Shown here in pieces: positions 47,700 through 57,730 of a DNA stretch of 64,000 bases. The position numbers and the translations under genes are program-made. Every line of letters begins with the position of its first letter. The first letter of the stretch is position 1. The notes below the pieces were generated by a model that did not search any database, had not been told where the DNA came from, and saw only the letters and a program-made list of their open reading frames with translations. Origin of the DNA: Raphanus sativus (Eukaryota; Streptophyta; Magnoliopsida; Brassicales; Brassicaceae); NCBI RefSeq assembly GCF_000801105.2, contig NC_079516.1, positions 47,410,908 through 47,474,907 on the forward strand, written 5' to 3'.

Positions 47700-48349
47700 T
47701 CAGAATGAATTATGAGCCACTAGGTCATATTAGGATACTCTCCGTGATCGTTTCTTTGTCCTTCTCTCGTTCAGGTGATCATGACGCACTAATTTTTTTC
47801 CCTCTAAACGTTAAGCACTGAGTTTGCTCGAAGTTTTGATTTTGGAAGCTTATGTGTTTGCTTTTATTTTTATTTCTTCGTGACTAATCCGAAACTTATA
47901 TAAAGGTTAACTTTAGTTAATACAGGCTCTTCTTGTGTCTGGAAATAGATAATTAAAAAGATGGTTGTGAAACAAGGTGTTGGGTGACTCGGTTTCGTTA
48001 TAAAGTTTGTGCTTTACACGTCCTATGCTAACCTCTAACCTTTTTCGACTGTTCGAAACCTTTTCCTTTTTACTATTAAATGCTTTTTTACTCCTTTTTT
48101 CCATGATATCGATTTATTTTATGGAGTGGATCTCATCTTCCTTCGGAAATAAGCAATCTATGTCTCTTCTTCTCTTTTCCGATCGCTATTTAATGGCAGT
48201 CTCTGTCTTTTCTCCTTCATGAGCTTATAATTAACTCTTTTCTTTTAGTTCATATAGTTCTTTAAGTTTGTTCTTGCTGGTGAATTGGGGAAGTACAAGA
48301 TTTTTTTGGGGAGGATTTAGAAGATATCTCAAACCGTTGATAACTCGGA

Positions 48350-49662
48350 ATGGCTTTTCTGGAGAGTGAAGTGGTGCCATCTTCTCTTGTGGAGCTTGCA
48401 CCAATCCTTCGTGTAGCCAATGAAGTAGAAGCTAGTAACCCCCGTGTTGCTTACTTATGTGAGTTGAAATAATGTAAAATATCTCCCAATGATGTGATTG
48501 ATCATTGGTCAAACGATTTTTCAAAAAGTTTAATTTCCTTGGTTGTTTTTTCTCAGGTCGGTTTTATACGTTTGAGAAGGCATGCAAGATTGATCCCACA
48601 TCACGTCATCGTGGTGTTCGCCAGTTCAAGACTGCGCTTCTTCAACGCTTAGAACATGTATCATCACTTTTTATATACTTCGCTTTAGTTTCATTTTGCT
48701 GTTGTCTTTTTATATAACAAGTATCACCAATAATGTCGTTGCTGCATGGTGGGGGGGATTATGTGTCTCATTACCATATTTGTTCAACTTTGACAGGATG
48801 AAACAATTCGTGCAGATAGGCAGAAGGGTAGTGATGCTTGCGAAATGCAAAGCTTTTATGAACACTACAGCAAGACATATATTCAGCCATTGCTAGACGC
48901 TGCTGACAAAGCTGACCGGTACGTGTTTCATGGAAAAGTGTTCACTCGGATCTCCGTTTTATATCTGTTGGAGTCTATCTTTCTGTGTCTTAGTATACAA
49001 CATTAGTTTTGCTTGTAGTGCTCAACTCAAAAAGGCATATCAAACTGACGCTATTTTCCTTGAAGTCTTGAAGTCGTTAAAAGCGGAAGTGGCTGATGAG
49101 GTGAATCTGATAGGAGATTATGTCTTGTTAAATCTTTCACTTTCGTTGGTTCTTATAGGTCTTAAACCAAGATTTTTATGAGGCATCCTTGAATATCAAA
49201 TTACTGGCGCACTTGTTTCTCATTTTTATTTCTTGGTGGTAGGTTTTGGAAGCCCATAGAAAGATCATTGAAAGAATCCAGATTCTATGTGCCTTGGATG
49301 ACGATGATGACATTTTTGAGGAATGTCCACCTCAAGAACCAATTGGAGTTCAGGAATGCCCACCTCAAGACCCAATTGGAGTTGAAGAATCCAAACTGAA
49401 AGGAGAAAATGTTGATCAAACATCTTTTCTTATTAATACTATAGAAGAAGGAAACAAACAACTTCTAGAGCAATTGAAGAAGACAAACGAACAAAGACAA
49501 CAGATTCTGGATATTCAAAGTAAAACTTACGCACTGAAAGAAATTGGAGAGGAAAACAAGATCTTACTGCTGGACTTGAGTTCTATACAAAATCCGCATA
49601 TTCGTTCATTTATGGAGGGTGAACAAACAAGGATTTTGCAAAAGCGTAATTATCAATACTGA
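48350..49662 (+). CDS. truncated callose synthase derivative 2 fused to a NAM-associated-like C-terminus
   Basis: Five exons: 48350-48458, 48557-48657, 48797-48918, 49019-49100 and 49243-49662. They sum to 834 bases (277 residues) with canonical splice borders and matching phases. Exons 1-4 and the first ~15 codons of exon 5 ([11 protein letters not shown]) correspond to the synthase N-terminal Vta1-like region. From about 49300 the frame continues into unrelated sequence: an acidic run, a doubled ECPPQ(E/D)PIGV unit, then a Gln/Glu-rich coiled coil ([20 protein letters not shown]) and [18 protein letters not shown]. The tail resembles the NAM-associated C-terminal domain seen in plant transposon-linked Myb/SANT-like proteins. 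The leader upstream resembles that of the full gene. No catalytic or membrane part remains. It is either a young chimeric gene or a pseudogene that is still open. Confidence 0.65.
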
Positions 49663-50326
49663 TATTAAGAATCTACCCTTTGCTATATTTCTAGCTTTGG
49701 CAATATTTTAATGATCTTGGTGCATCTAAAAATGATTTACCAGATGATTAATTTAATAGTCTTTGTTGTGTTTATCTTTAACTTTGCTACTCTATCTATT
49801 ATGAATTCAGTACAGCAAATACATTAAAAACTTCAGTTTCAGTACGATGACATTGATTAATTCTAAGGCTATCGAAGACTTCAATTCCAACCACCCGACA
49901 GTGTAGAGAATGTACAAGGACAGTGTAGAGAATGTCTTCATTCTGTAATCGCCAGGATATTCTAAGGCTATCGAAGACTTCAATTCCAACCACCCGACTT
50001 GGATGGATTGTACTGTCGAAAAAAAACATCCCACTTTACAAGGACAGTGTAGAGAATGTCTTCATTCTGTAATCGCCAGTGATATTCTATAGTAATATTA
50101 TGTCTCATAAGTCATAAGATAGTCTCTAAAACTAAGAAATAAATAGAAACTTCAGTGTGTTACGTTTTTATCAACTAAACATCTTATAATTTGTGATTTG
50201 TCAATATGGTATATTTAATTGTAAATAATGTTGGTAGACATATATATATATATATAACATGTACAAATTAAAGTACAACTTTAACCAAAAAATAAAACAC
50301 TTATTCTACCCATATTGGATAACATT
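49663..50326. other. 3' flank of derivative 2 with repeats
   Basis: No gene is supported; a complex direct repeat lies at 49860-50090, and an AT run at about 50240-50256. Confidence 0.5.
49860..50090. repeat. interleaved direct repeats
   Basis: A 37-bp block starting CTAAGGCTATCGAAGAC occurs at about 49863 and 49961. A 42-bp block starting ACAAGGACAGTGTAGAG occurs at about 49914 and 50038. The order a-b-a-b with unequal spacing suggests a tandem duplication of a ~100 bp unit with a later insertion. Confidence 0.75.
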
Positions 50327-51170
50327 CAGGGGCGGATGTACACAGTAGACTACGGGGGCACGTGCCCCCTACTACTTAAAAAAAAATTTAGTTAAATATA
50401 GACAGACCAAAGATCGTGTCCACATATATAGTTCAAGTAATAAATATAATTATATGACCAAAGATCCTGTCCATACTTAAAGAAAATGATGCAGTAAATA
50501 TAATATTATGAGCATCGATTTCTATTGTCGCCTAATACAAAATTAAATTTTCTCCTAATCACAGAAATCTAAACGCAGGCGACAATTTTTTAATTATTTA
50601 TGTGATTTATGTAATAAGTAAACGTGAGAACTTAGAAATTCTACTATATATTGTGCTAACTTTTTTTAGTTTTTCACAGACAAATGTTAATTCAAAAAAT
50701 TGTCAAACCTAAAAGAAAAATTGCATTTACATCTGAAAAGCATCAACAAGGTTTCTCTATTTATCAATATTCGGAAAGATGAAAATTTTTAATTTGAAGG
50801 ATTTTGAAAATTTTGCATGCATGATGGTGAAGACAAAAAAACATTTTCAAATCTTCGGATTTATCAATTTTTGAAACTAGTTTTGATTTTACATGTTATC
50901 ATAACTATAGTTGAAAGATGTTTTTCAGCAATGAAAATTGTGAAGATTAGCCATGATCAATTTTTAAATGATTGTATTGTTTGTTTTTTGTTAAAAAATG
51001 AATTGTTTGAGAAAATAACAAATGAAATAATAGTAAAAAAAAATCAAAATATAGAATTTCGTAGGATAAATTTGTAAAGTATTTTTGATTATGATTTTTT
51101 TATATTTAAATGAAGTAGTTATTAAAAAAAATTGTGCCCCCGATTAATAATAGTTTTAGATCCACCACTG
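50327..51170. mobile_element. deleted hAT element
   Basis: 844 bp with termini CAGGGGCGGATGTA and the inverse of CAGTGGTGGATCTA. The exact 8-bp target duplication ATAACATT lies at 50319-50326 and 51171-51178. Internal GTGCCCCC motifs near both ends and a transposase fragment support hAT identity. Confidence 0.9.
50817..51077 (+). pseudogene. hAT transposase C-terminal dimerisation fragment
   Basis: The frame includes LRIYQFLKLVLILHVII, VERCFSAMKIVK and FLNDCIVCFLLKNELFEKI, the conserved hAT dimerisation pattern (family motif ER.FS..K). The catalytic N-terminal two thirds and zinc finger are missing, so the element cannot mobilise itself. Confidence 0.8.
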
Positions 51171-51180
51171 ATAACATTTA

Positions 51181-51344
51181 AGCATCTCTAATAGAGGTTT
51201 TTCAACATGAGTTTCAAATCAAATCAGTGTGAGTGCATAAACATATCAATATTTAATTTTAAATATTTTTAAATAATAATTTATACTATCTTGTCTTATT
51301 AAATGTTGAAAACGTTTATGAAATATTTTCAATAAAAGATGCTC
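51181..51344. mobile_element. short GAGCATC-type MITE
   Basis: 164 bp from AGCATCTCTAATAGAGG to AAAAGATGCTC, flanked by TTA at 51178-51180 and 51345-51347. It abuts the right target duplication of the hAT element. Confidence 0.6.
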
Positions 51345-51576
51345 TTAAACTTATTCAACTTTTGCCTGTTGATTACAATTTTGTTGTGCAGTTCGCTAAT
51401 GTTTTATTATAATGATAAAACTTTTTTCATTCAACTTTTAAAGTATTGAATTTTCATGTTATATTCTAGACAAAACATAACGTGTCCTATCCTTTGACCG
51501 GATAAGGTCGAACGATATCATGTCCGTTACTTCCACGTCTCTGCCTTTAGTCAAATACGCAAGGCTCCCTCCCCTC

Positions 51577-51584
51577 TATAAATT
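51577..51584 (+). promoter_or_regulatory. probable TATA box of the small gene at 51723
   Basis: TATAAATT about 146 bp before the ATG, preceded by a C/T-rich stretch, in a typical core-promoter arrangement. Confidence 0.5.
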
Positions 51585-51722
51585 CAATCAACTTTTGCAT
51601 GAGCTAAAACTTACAAATCTAAGATTCATCTTCAAATCTTGACACACATCCAAGAAAGAAGAGAAGCGTTTTTTTTAATATCATCTCCATATCGAGTATT
51701 CTATCTATTACAAGTACAACAA

Positions 51723-52025
51723 ATGGAAGGAGGCTTGGAAACTATGTTTATGAAGGTGGTCTTGTTCGCTCTTGTACAAGGTTTGGTGTATCTCATCCTC
51801 ACTAAGTCGTCGAGGGTTTTCTCCAAATCAAAATCCTTTAAGAGGGCTTACAGTTTTAGGCCGGCGAGGTCCGTCAGCATCCGCCGGATTCTTGCGGCGC
51901 TTCAGGATATGCCTGCCGGCGGCGAGATGTCTCCTTCCTCTAATGGCTCATCTTCTTCTCTTGCCTCGTCTTCTTTACAAGATGATGCAGCAACAACAGC
52001 AGCTACATCATCACCACCATCTTAG
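51723..52025 (+). CDS. small basic protein with N-terminal hydrophobic segment
   Basis: 100 residues starting MEGGLETMFMKVVLFALVQG; an in-frame upstream ATG at 51639 adds 28 unlikely codons. Residues 7-25 are hydrophobic (signal anchor or signal peptide). A basic region follows (SKSFKRAYSFRPARSVSIRR), then ILAALQDMPAGG, then a Ser/Ala-rich low-complexity tail. I do not recognise a named family, although small proteins with this layout are common and often stress-induced in Brassicaceae. GC-rich, codon-like composition in AT-rich surroundings and a well-placed TATA box support a real gene. Function unknown. Confidence 0.65.
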   Translation: MEGGLETMFMKVVLFALVQGLVYLILTKSSRVFSKSKSFKRAYSFRPARSVSIRRILAALQDMPAGGEMSPSSNGSSSSLASSSLQDDAATTAATSSPPS

Positions 52026-52248
52026 AGACCTATATATATGATCATTATTTAAATTTTATTTTAGAGACATATGTCTAATTTGTTAGCCTTATTTTATCAT
52101 TATTTTTTGGAAAATTTGTTTCGTATTTTTTTTGTTCAGTTTGATTCGTTATATTGATGTAAAATTGGTCAGTACTCTATGTATGTACATTTTAAGCTGT
52201 ACCATGTACATTGAAAACAATTTAGTCTGTTTATTTGGTATAATCCTC

Positions 52249-52310
52249 ATTGATATTAGTTTTTTTGGTGGGTATTGATATTAGTTTTTTTGGTCGGTAT
52301 TGATATTAAC
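52249..52310. repeat. three ATTGATATTA units with T-rich spacers
   Basis: ATTGATATTAGT at 52249 and 52274 and ATTGATATTAAC at 52299 are separated by 13-bp spacers TTTTTTGGT(G/C)GGT. It may be an iterated micro-insert or a simple tandem repeat of period 25. Confidence 0.6.
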
Positions 52311-52621
52311 TTTCATTCTGCTGGATTGGAGACGTACCAATCATGTAAATGCTCAAAAGAAAGGTCGACGAATCTCAAAAGGGCTAAACATTAAGATAAC
52401 TCTTCGTTTAACACATTATCATCCATGATATATGCGTAAGGCACAAGTTTCTCTTTACATTCCAAACATTTCCATCAAAGGGATAAGCTCTATGAACCGG
52501 ACATTGATAGGCTTATTGCGTGTCAACTTTACAAAGTCACAAATCGCATCATCATTCAATCCTTACCATGACAAGTTGACATCACATTATCATCAAATAT
52601 CGCCCTGCTGCAATTAAATGG

Positions 52622-52676
52622 AAACTACCCTTTACGTAAGTTACAAAAAAAAAAAAAAAAAAACTACCCTTTACGT
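52622..52676. repeat. 16-bp direct repeat around a poly(A) insert
   Basis: AAACTACCCTTTACGT at 52622-52637 and 52661-52676, exact, flank a 23-bp insert AAGTTAC plus 16 A. Confidence 0.7.
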
Positions 52677-52699
52677 CTTGTCAGGAACTCAAACTTTGC

Positions 52700-54067
52700 T
52701 GGGACCAGAATACCCAGGCTCATATTTACCGAATCAAAGCTCACATTCTTTAAGCTTTGGTAACTTTCTCACAAGATTGACACGTTTGTAGTAATAGCCA
52801 AATTCTTCAACTGAATAGGAGGTTCCAGGCCCAAAGATCCGTGCATTCCTTAGGGCAAAATTCTAACCATGTTAAATTATTATTTTTTCTTGGAAGAACA
52901 GACCTCTCCAAACGGAAAACGAATCTATGATCCTTTAGGCTCCAACTAAGTGACCCAAAGGTCTTATCCACTAAGTCAACTTCTCGTTGGTAAAATTCTT
53001 CTCTTCGATCTTTCCTAAAAGTAGGCTCCTCACCGGTCAACCTAATCTTGGCAACCGCAAAAGAAACGAAAAGACCAGCCAACCTGTACAATTTCAGACT
53101 GAGACAGCAACCGAGGCTCTAAAACAAACACATAGCACGGGCCACTACACCGAAATGTCATATTAGCAAACATCAAGATGGAGTTATAAACAAGTGGAAA
53201 ATTTACCAAGAAACAGTTCAAATTTCTTATTGCCAGTAATTGATTCTGAAAAGGCACATCCTCATCATTGTACAACACTGCAGAGTCCCCTGACATAATA
53301 ATTCAAAAGTGAGAGAGAGAGAGGACGAAAAGAGGTGAACTTCCCTCGACGGAGATAGACTTATTCTGGTGAAACAAGAAAGTTAAGATTCTTCATCTAT
53401 AAAGAAGGCGTTGAGAAAATGAAGACGGCACTAAAAAGTGGTAGAGTGTTTGGTGTAAAAAACATAAAAATGGAACAGCTCTTTCGTCTTTTTCCGAGAC
53501 ATCTGCCGGTCCCACTGGTGACCGGTTACCTCAATCAAACCGAGATTAATTCGGAAATTTATATAAGGTTATTCAGCTAGCATGATTCGGATCCGATATG
53601 TTATGTGAAGTTTATCCCATAACAAAAAGTTTATCCCATAACAAAAAGTCTATCCCATGCCTTGACCACTAATTAATCTTATAAATATTAATGAGAAGAA
53701 TTATTATGAATCATTTCTCGATTTGTGAAATAACAGAAAGCCGACAAAAAAAAAGAACACAGCAAACAGTCAAACACATACATGTGGATCGAACATTAAA
53801 AAGTTTTTTTTTGCTGGACTGACAAGTAACAAGTGTCACCAAGTTTTTTAACAACATGCAACTATAGTCACAAAAATTTCTAGCATAAATGTATTCAATT
53901 CATTGAAAAAGACATACCCTCAATGCGTAAACTCTATTTTTTTCTTTTGAACGAGCGTAAACTCTATTTAGGTTATGGATAAATAGTGTATGCATGATCC
54001 ATACTCATCTCAGTTTTCCTATCATCCGACAGGTCTGACCTATAATATCAGTTTGTATCGTCTGCTC
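52700..54067 (-). other. region with weak minus-strand coding signal
   Basis: Two overlapping minus-strand frames between about 52807 and 53296 could be one interrupted protein. One starts MSGDSAVLYNDEDVPFQ; the other runs through VSFAVAKIRLTGEEPTF and FGSLSWSLKDHRFVFRLERS. Composition is protein-like, but no known domain is recognised and the frames do not join cleanly, so it may be a degraded gene. The rest of the stretch holds a micro-insert at 53925-53969 and a 21-bp tandem repeat at about 53620-53665. Confidence 0.3.
53925..53969. repeat. 15-bp direct repeat around a T-rich insert
   Basis: GCGTAAACTCTATTT at 53925-53939 and 53955-53969, exact, flank TTTTCTTTTGAACGA. Confidence 0.65.
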
Positions 54068-54204
54068 TAAGAGCAACCTCATTGGTGGGACAAAATAAAA
54101 GTCCTTAACATATTTTATTAGTATTTTTAAGTTAGGGACAAAGGTTAAGGACTTTTTGATTTTTGAAGATTATTGGTAGAAACTTGTATTGTCTCTTAGT
54201 AAAT

Positions 54205-55245
54205 GTCTACATGCACAAAGGTTACATGCAGCTTCTTGTCCAGTCATGGCATCAACAACTAGCAACGTTTCAGTGGGGTTCAAAAATCTCTTCACGTCTT
54301 TTAACTCATCCATCATCCCTTTGTCTACCTGTCACAGAGATGCAATGCCATGACTAAAAGCTGCAAACAGATTTGTGATAACAAGATTACCTGAAGCCTT
54401 CCTGCAGTATCCATGATAACTACATTGACATTATTTATTTTAGTTTCTTTTAGACCTTGCTTAGCTATATCTGCAGGTTTTACTTCAGTTCCTGCTGTAT
54501 ATATCGGCACACCAATCTGTGACAGAAAGAGATCATCGGACAAACATTTTTTGAACGGAATATAATATCATCACATGATGATTCAAAAGTCCAATTTACA
54601 ATACCCTTTCACCTAAGATGACGAGTTGATCAATGGCAGCAGGTCTGTACACATCTCCAGCAATTAGCATACACGATTTTCCCTATGCAAAATGATCCAG
54701 TTATAATAAATGACAGAGAGTAACAATCCCTTCAAGATCTTCAAAAAAGCATACCTGCTTCTTTAGGTAATAAGCGAGTTTAGCGCAAACTGTTGTCTTC
54801 CCAACTCCTTGGAGTCCAGCAAGCAATATAACTGTAGGACCTGACTTTACAAACTGTATCTCAGATACTTCTCCACCCATCACCTTCACTAGCTCATCAT
54901 GTACAATCTGAAAATTTGTATTGAAGAAGTTACAAATGATCACAGATCCTGGGTAAAATTAAGAACCTGGTTCATTGCGAGTTACCTTGACCAACTGCTG
55001 ATCTGGTTTGAATCCTCGAATGACACCCATTCGAACGGCTTGGTCACTTACAGATTGAACAAACTTTCTAACAACAGGAAGGCTCACCTGTTTACACGAC
55101 GTCCAAGCGAGTAAAATTACCTTTATACTGCAAAAACGCTGAGAAAAAAGAAAACAGAACAAACAAAACTCACATATGCTTCAAGGAGAGCTCTTCTGAT
55201 ATCCTTCATTGGCTCAGCAATATTCTCCTTAGTCATGACATCTGC
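54205..55245 (-). pseudogene. captured chloroplast SRP54 (cpSRP54) fragment
   Basis: Minus-strand exons with introns retained encode, in order: [20 protein letters not shown] (near 55235-55175); [18 protein letters not shown]...KPDQQLVK (about 55090-54985); an exon with GLQGVGKTT, the GTPase P-loop (about 54910-54755); GKSCMLIAGDVYRPAAIDQL (about 54685-54605); [18 protein letters not shown]...MDTAGRLQ (about 54520-54393); [17 protein letters not shown]...[11 protein letters not shown] (about 54335-54205). This covers the N domain and part of the G domain. The transit peptide, the rest of the G domain and the M domain are absent. The full protein delivers light-harvesting proteins to the thylakoid. 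Because introns are kept, the piece was taken from genomic DNA. Confidence 0.88.
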
Positions 55246-55479
55246 AAGTTCAAACAAACATAACTAACTTCAAACCTTACTCATTTTGTCAGTGGCAAAA
55301 CAGACAACTAATTTTGATTAATGACAAGAACATAGTCCGTGTATTGATCAAACAAGACAGCCCATTGTGATATACACAGCACAAATCATAACCAAAATCG
55401 TAACTTTTTGCGGTTTAAACTCAATGGAAATCAAGAAGCTCGAAGAAAGTATTGAAATTTAAATGGTCACCTTCAACAG

Positions 55480-55838
55480 CTTCAAAACATATTAATGCTC
55501 TACCTCCTTTTCGTTGCCATAGATTTGAGCACAATCAATGTGGCGATAGCCGATCTGCATAGTAAGAGAGAATCAGAGTTTAGCCCATAAAGACTATAAC
55601 TTTAATGGTCAGTGATCGGTGATAGACGACTAACCTTAGCGGCGGCTTCGACAGCGTTTCCGACAAGACCAGGATCAGACTGCCACGTTCCGAGACCTGT
55701 CAAGAACAGAGGAGTAGCCAAGGATCGATCAAGAACAAAGGAGTAGCCAAGGAAAGCGACAGAGAGAGATGTGAAGAGAAGAAAATTGATCAATTTTCGT
55801 CGAGAGAGATGGGGAGGAGAGAGAAGAAGATGCCACAT
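55480..55838 (-). pseudogene. captured aldo-keto reductase (AKR4C-like) fragment with novel 5' part
   Basis: On the minus strand GLGTWQSDPGLVGNAVEAAA (about 55690-55635) is followed, after an intron, by IGYRHIDCAQIYGNEKE (about 55555-55505). These are the NADPH-binding start and catalytic Asp/Tyr region of plant AKR4C enzymes, which reduce reactive aldehydes. The frame opens at 55838 with MWHLLLSPPHLSRRKLINF and a hydrophobic stretch of unknown source, including a ~29-bp direct repeat. Only the first exons of the enzyme are present. It lies directly upstream of, and in the same direction as, the cpSRP54 piece. Confidence 0.82.
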
Positions 55839-56143
55839 GGCTCGTAAGGACGAGAAAAAATGTATCTAAGCTAAGGACGTCCTTAGCTTAATTGGACTTT
55901 TTTGATTTATTTTTGGCCAAATAATGGCTAAGGACTTTTCTAAGATAGCCCGATAATAGTGCTCTAAACATCCATTGTTACTCTCATCCTTCTCGGTTCC
56001 ATTTTTACTATCTATTTTTTTGGCAATCCATCGTGCATATATATCACCAAGCAAAAGAAAAAAAATCATGAATTTTCTGCACTTTATGTGGTGCTGAATA
56101 TAAGGTTGTCCTTCATTAAAAAGATACATTGGATCAAACTCTC

Positions 56144-56200
56144 AACTACAAATATAAATTAACATTTTGACAAAAAAAAAAAAAAACTACAAATATAAAT
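56144..56200. repeat. 16-bp direct repeat around an A-tailed insert
   Basis: AACTACAAATATAAAT at 56144-56159 and 56185-56200, exact, flank TAACATTTTGAC plus 13 A. Confidence 0.7.
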
Positions 56201-56432
56201 AATATCAGGTTTTGAACACCCTGCCAACACGTAAGACCATTCTAAATCATTTTTCATTAGGCAATCGTTTTTCTGGTTAAAAGGCTACCAAAATTTTATA
56301 TTTAAAGCAATATAGAGTGTTCTTTTCTCATGTGTACTGATATCAGCTTTAAAAAAACACCACGATTAATCGTTAGTTGATCAAAGACGATGGTTCGCAA
56401 TTATGCTAACTAGTTAAAAAGTTTGAGTATGC

Positions 56433-56477
56433 ATCTTACACTTATAAATTAGTCAAAAAAAATCTTACACTTATAAA
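56433..56477. repeat. 16-bp direct repeat around an A-tailed insert
   Basis: ATCTTACACTTATAAA at 56433-56448 and 56462-56477, exact, flank TTAGTC plus 7 A. Confidence 0.7.
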
Positions 56478-57005
56478 CTCAATTTTAAACCATGGTAGCT
56501 AGTTTGATGAATCTTGCACGTAATATATAAAATCAAATTCACAGAAAATATAAATTACAAACTATCATTATTAAACGGAAAAAAGATGAGGAGTATGGAA
56601 GAATAGTGATTGCATCTTTGTCCTGTTTCACACTCCCACTTCACCATATATACATTTTTATTTTATACAAATGTGCAACTCTTCGACCGTACACATGCTA
56701 AGCTTCCGCCTCGCGGTCCACTTTAATAATGTTGTATTAAATCTCGTCCACTGATAAGTTAGCCAATTTGAGTATAGATTCTAAAAGGTTTTCTATCAAT
56801 TCGATCACCGTGCCAAAGTCTAAAACCAAATACATATTATCAGCTAAAGTCTAAAACGAATATAAACTTTTAGAACCCACAAAACCTACTATGTATATCC
56901 TGTTTTCTAAATATTCCGTGTACTACAATATATTTTCAAAATGTGAAGTACTGAAGTATGTAAAATGTTTTGGATTCTTATGTATGTTGGTATGTAAGAA
57001 AACAC

Positions 57006-57053
57006 GTGAGCATATATTTCTTCTTTTTTGAAACTTATGTGAGCATATATTTC
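57006..57053. repeat. 15-bp direct repeat around a T-rich insert
   Basis: GTGAGCATATATTTC at 57006-57020 and 57039-57053, exact, flank TTCTTTTTTGAAACTTAT. Confidence 0.7.
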
Positions 57054-57173
57054 ATGTTCGAATTATATATAGTTTCCATTTTCAATTGATTATGATAGAT
57101 TTGGAAATATTTCTTACTTTCTCAAAAAAAAAATCTTAAAAAGTTTATTAATTAGTTTTATATTTATTCATAT

Positions 57174-57214
57174 AAAGTATCAAACTCTTCTTTTTTTTGA
57201 GAAAGTATCAAACT
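57174..57214. repeat. 13-bp direct repeat around a T-rich insert
   Basis: AAAGTATCAAACT at 57174-57186 and 57202-57214, exact, flank CTTCTTTTTTTTGAG. Confidence 0.65.
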
Positions 57215-57694
57215 TGTTTATCAAGTTTACATATATAAAATAGGGAATTTACCTTATAAATAAATACTACTTTCTTAAATGGTTACAAGTAAATATTTCC
57301 AAAGAAAATCTATTAGATGAGAATAGAAAACATTTGGGCACACACTTATCTGTTTCACTTTTCGATTTCATTTTATGGATTTAGTTTATTAAATAGTAAA
57401 TACCAATGGTGGTTGGCCACAGAAAAAAGCTATATATGTTGGTGAAAAAATAAGTCTTATCATTGCATCATTAATGCATATAAGAGAACGACCCAGCATC
57501 TTCCAAAGATTAAAAAGCATAAGAACATGTGGAGTATGTATGGGGTGATGTCGAGGACATTCCCCACTGGTTAAAATAGAATAAAAACGCTTACACCAAA
57601 ACATTAAAAAAGAAGTGATAAAAAATAGCAACAAAGAAAAAGACACTCCGCGCCTGTCTTGTTCCCGTTGCTTTCCCCCAATCTTTATCTGAAA

Positions 57695-57698
<4 letters not shown>

Positions 57699-57727
<29 letters not shown>
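57699..57727. repeat. (TC)n microsatellite in the callose synthase leader
   Basis: About 14 TC units just upstream of the first leader exon. CT-rich tracts are common near plant transcription starts, so this may mark the promoter/leader of the synthase gene. Confidence 0.85.

Positions 57728-57730
<3 letters not shown>

Larger units (their letters stand above)
54071..55964. mobile_element. gene-capturing PIF/Harbinger-like element
   Basis: 1894 bp. The ends are imperfect inverted repeats: GAGCAACCTCATTGG...AAAAGTCCTTA on the left and, inverted, GAGCACTATTATCGG...AAAAGTCCTTA on the right. TAA flanks both sides (54068-54070 and 55965-55967). Further GGACTTTTT/CCTTAGC motifs repeat inside both ends. 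No transposase is present. The interior carries exons and introns of a cpSRP54-like gene and an aldo-keto reductase-like gene, all on the minus strand. Confidence 0.75.
55965..57690. other. gene-free upstream region of callose synthase
   Basis: AT-rich, no gene. Four micro-inserts with direct repeats lie in 1.1 kb: 56144-56200, 56433-56477, 57006-57053 and 57174-57214. Confidence 0.55.
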
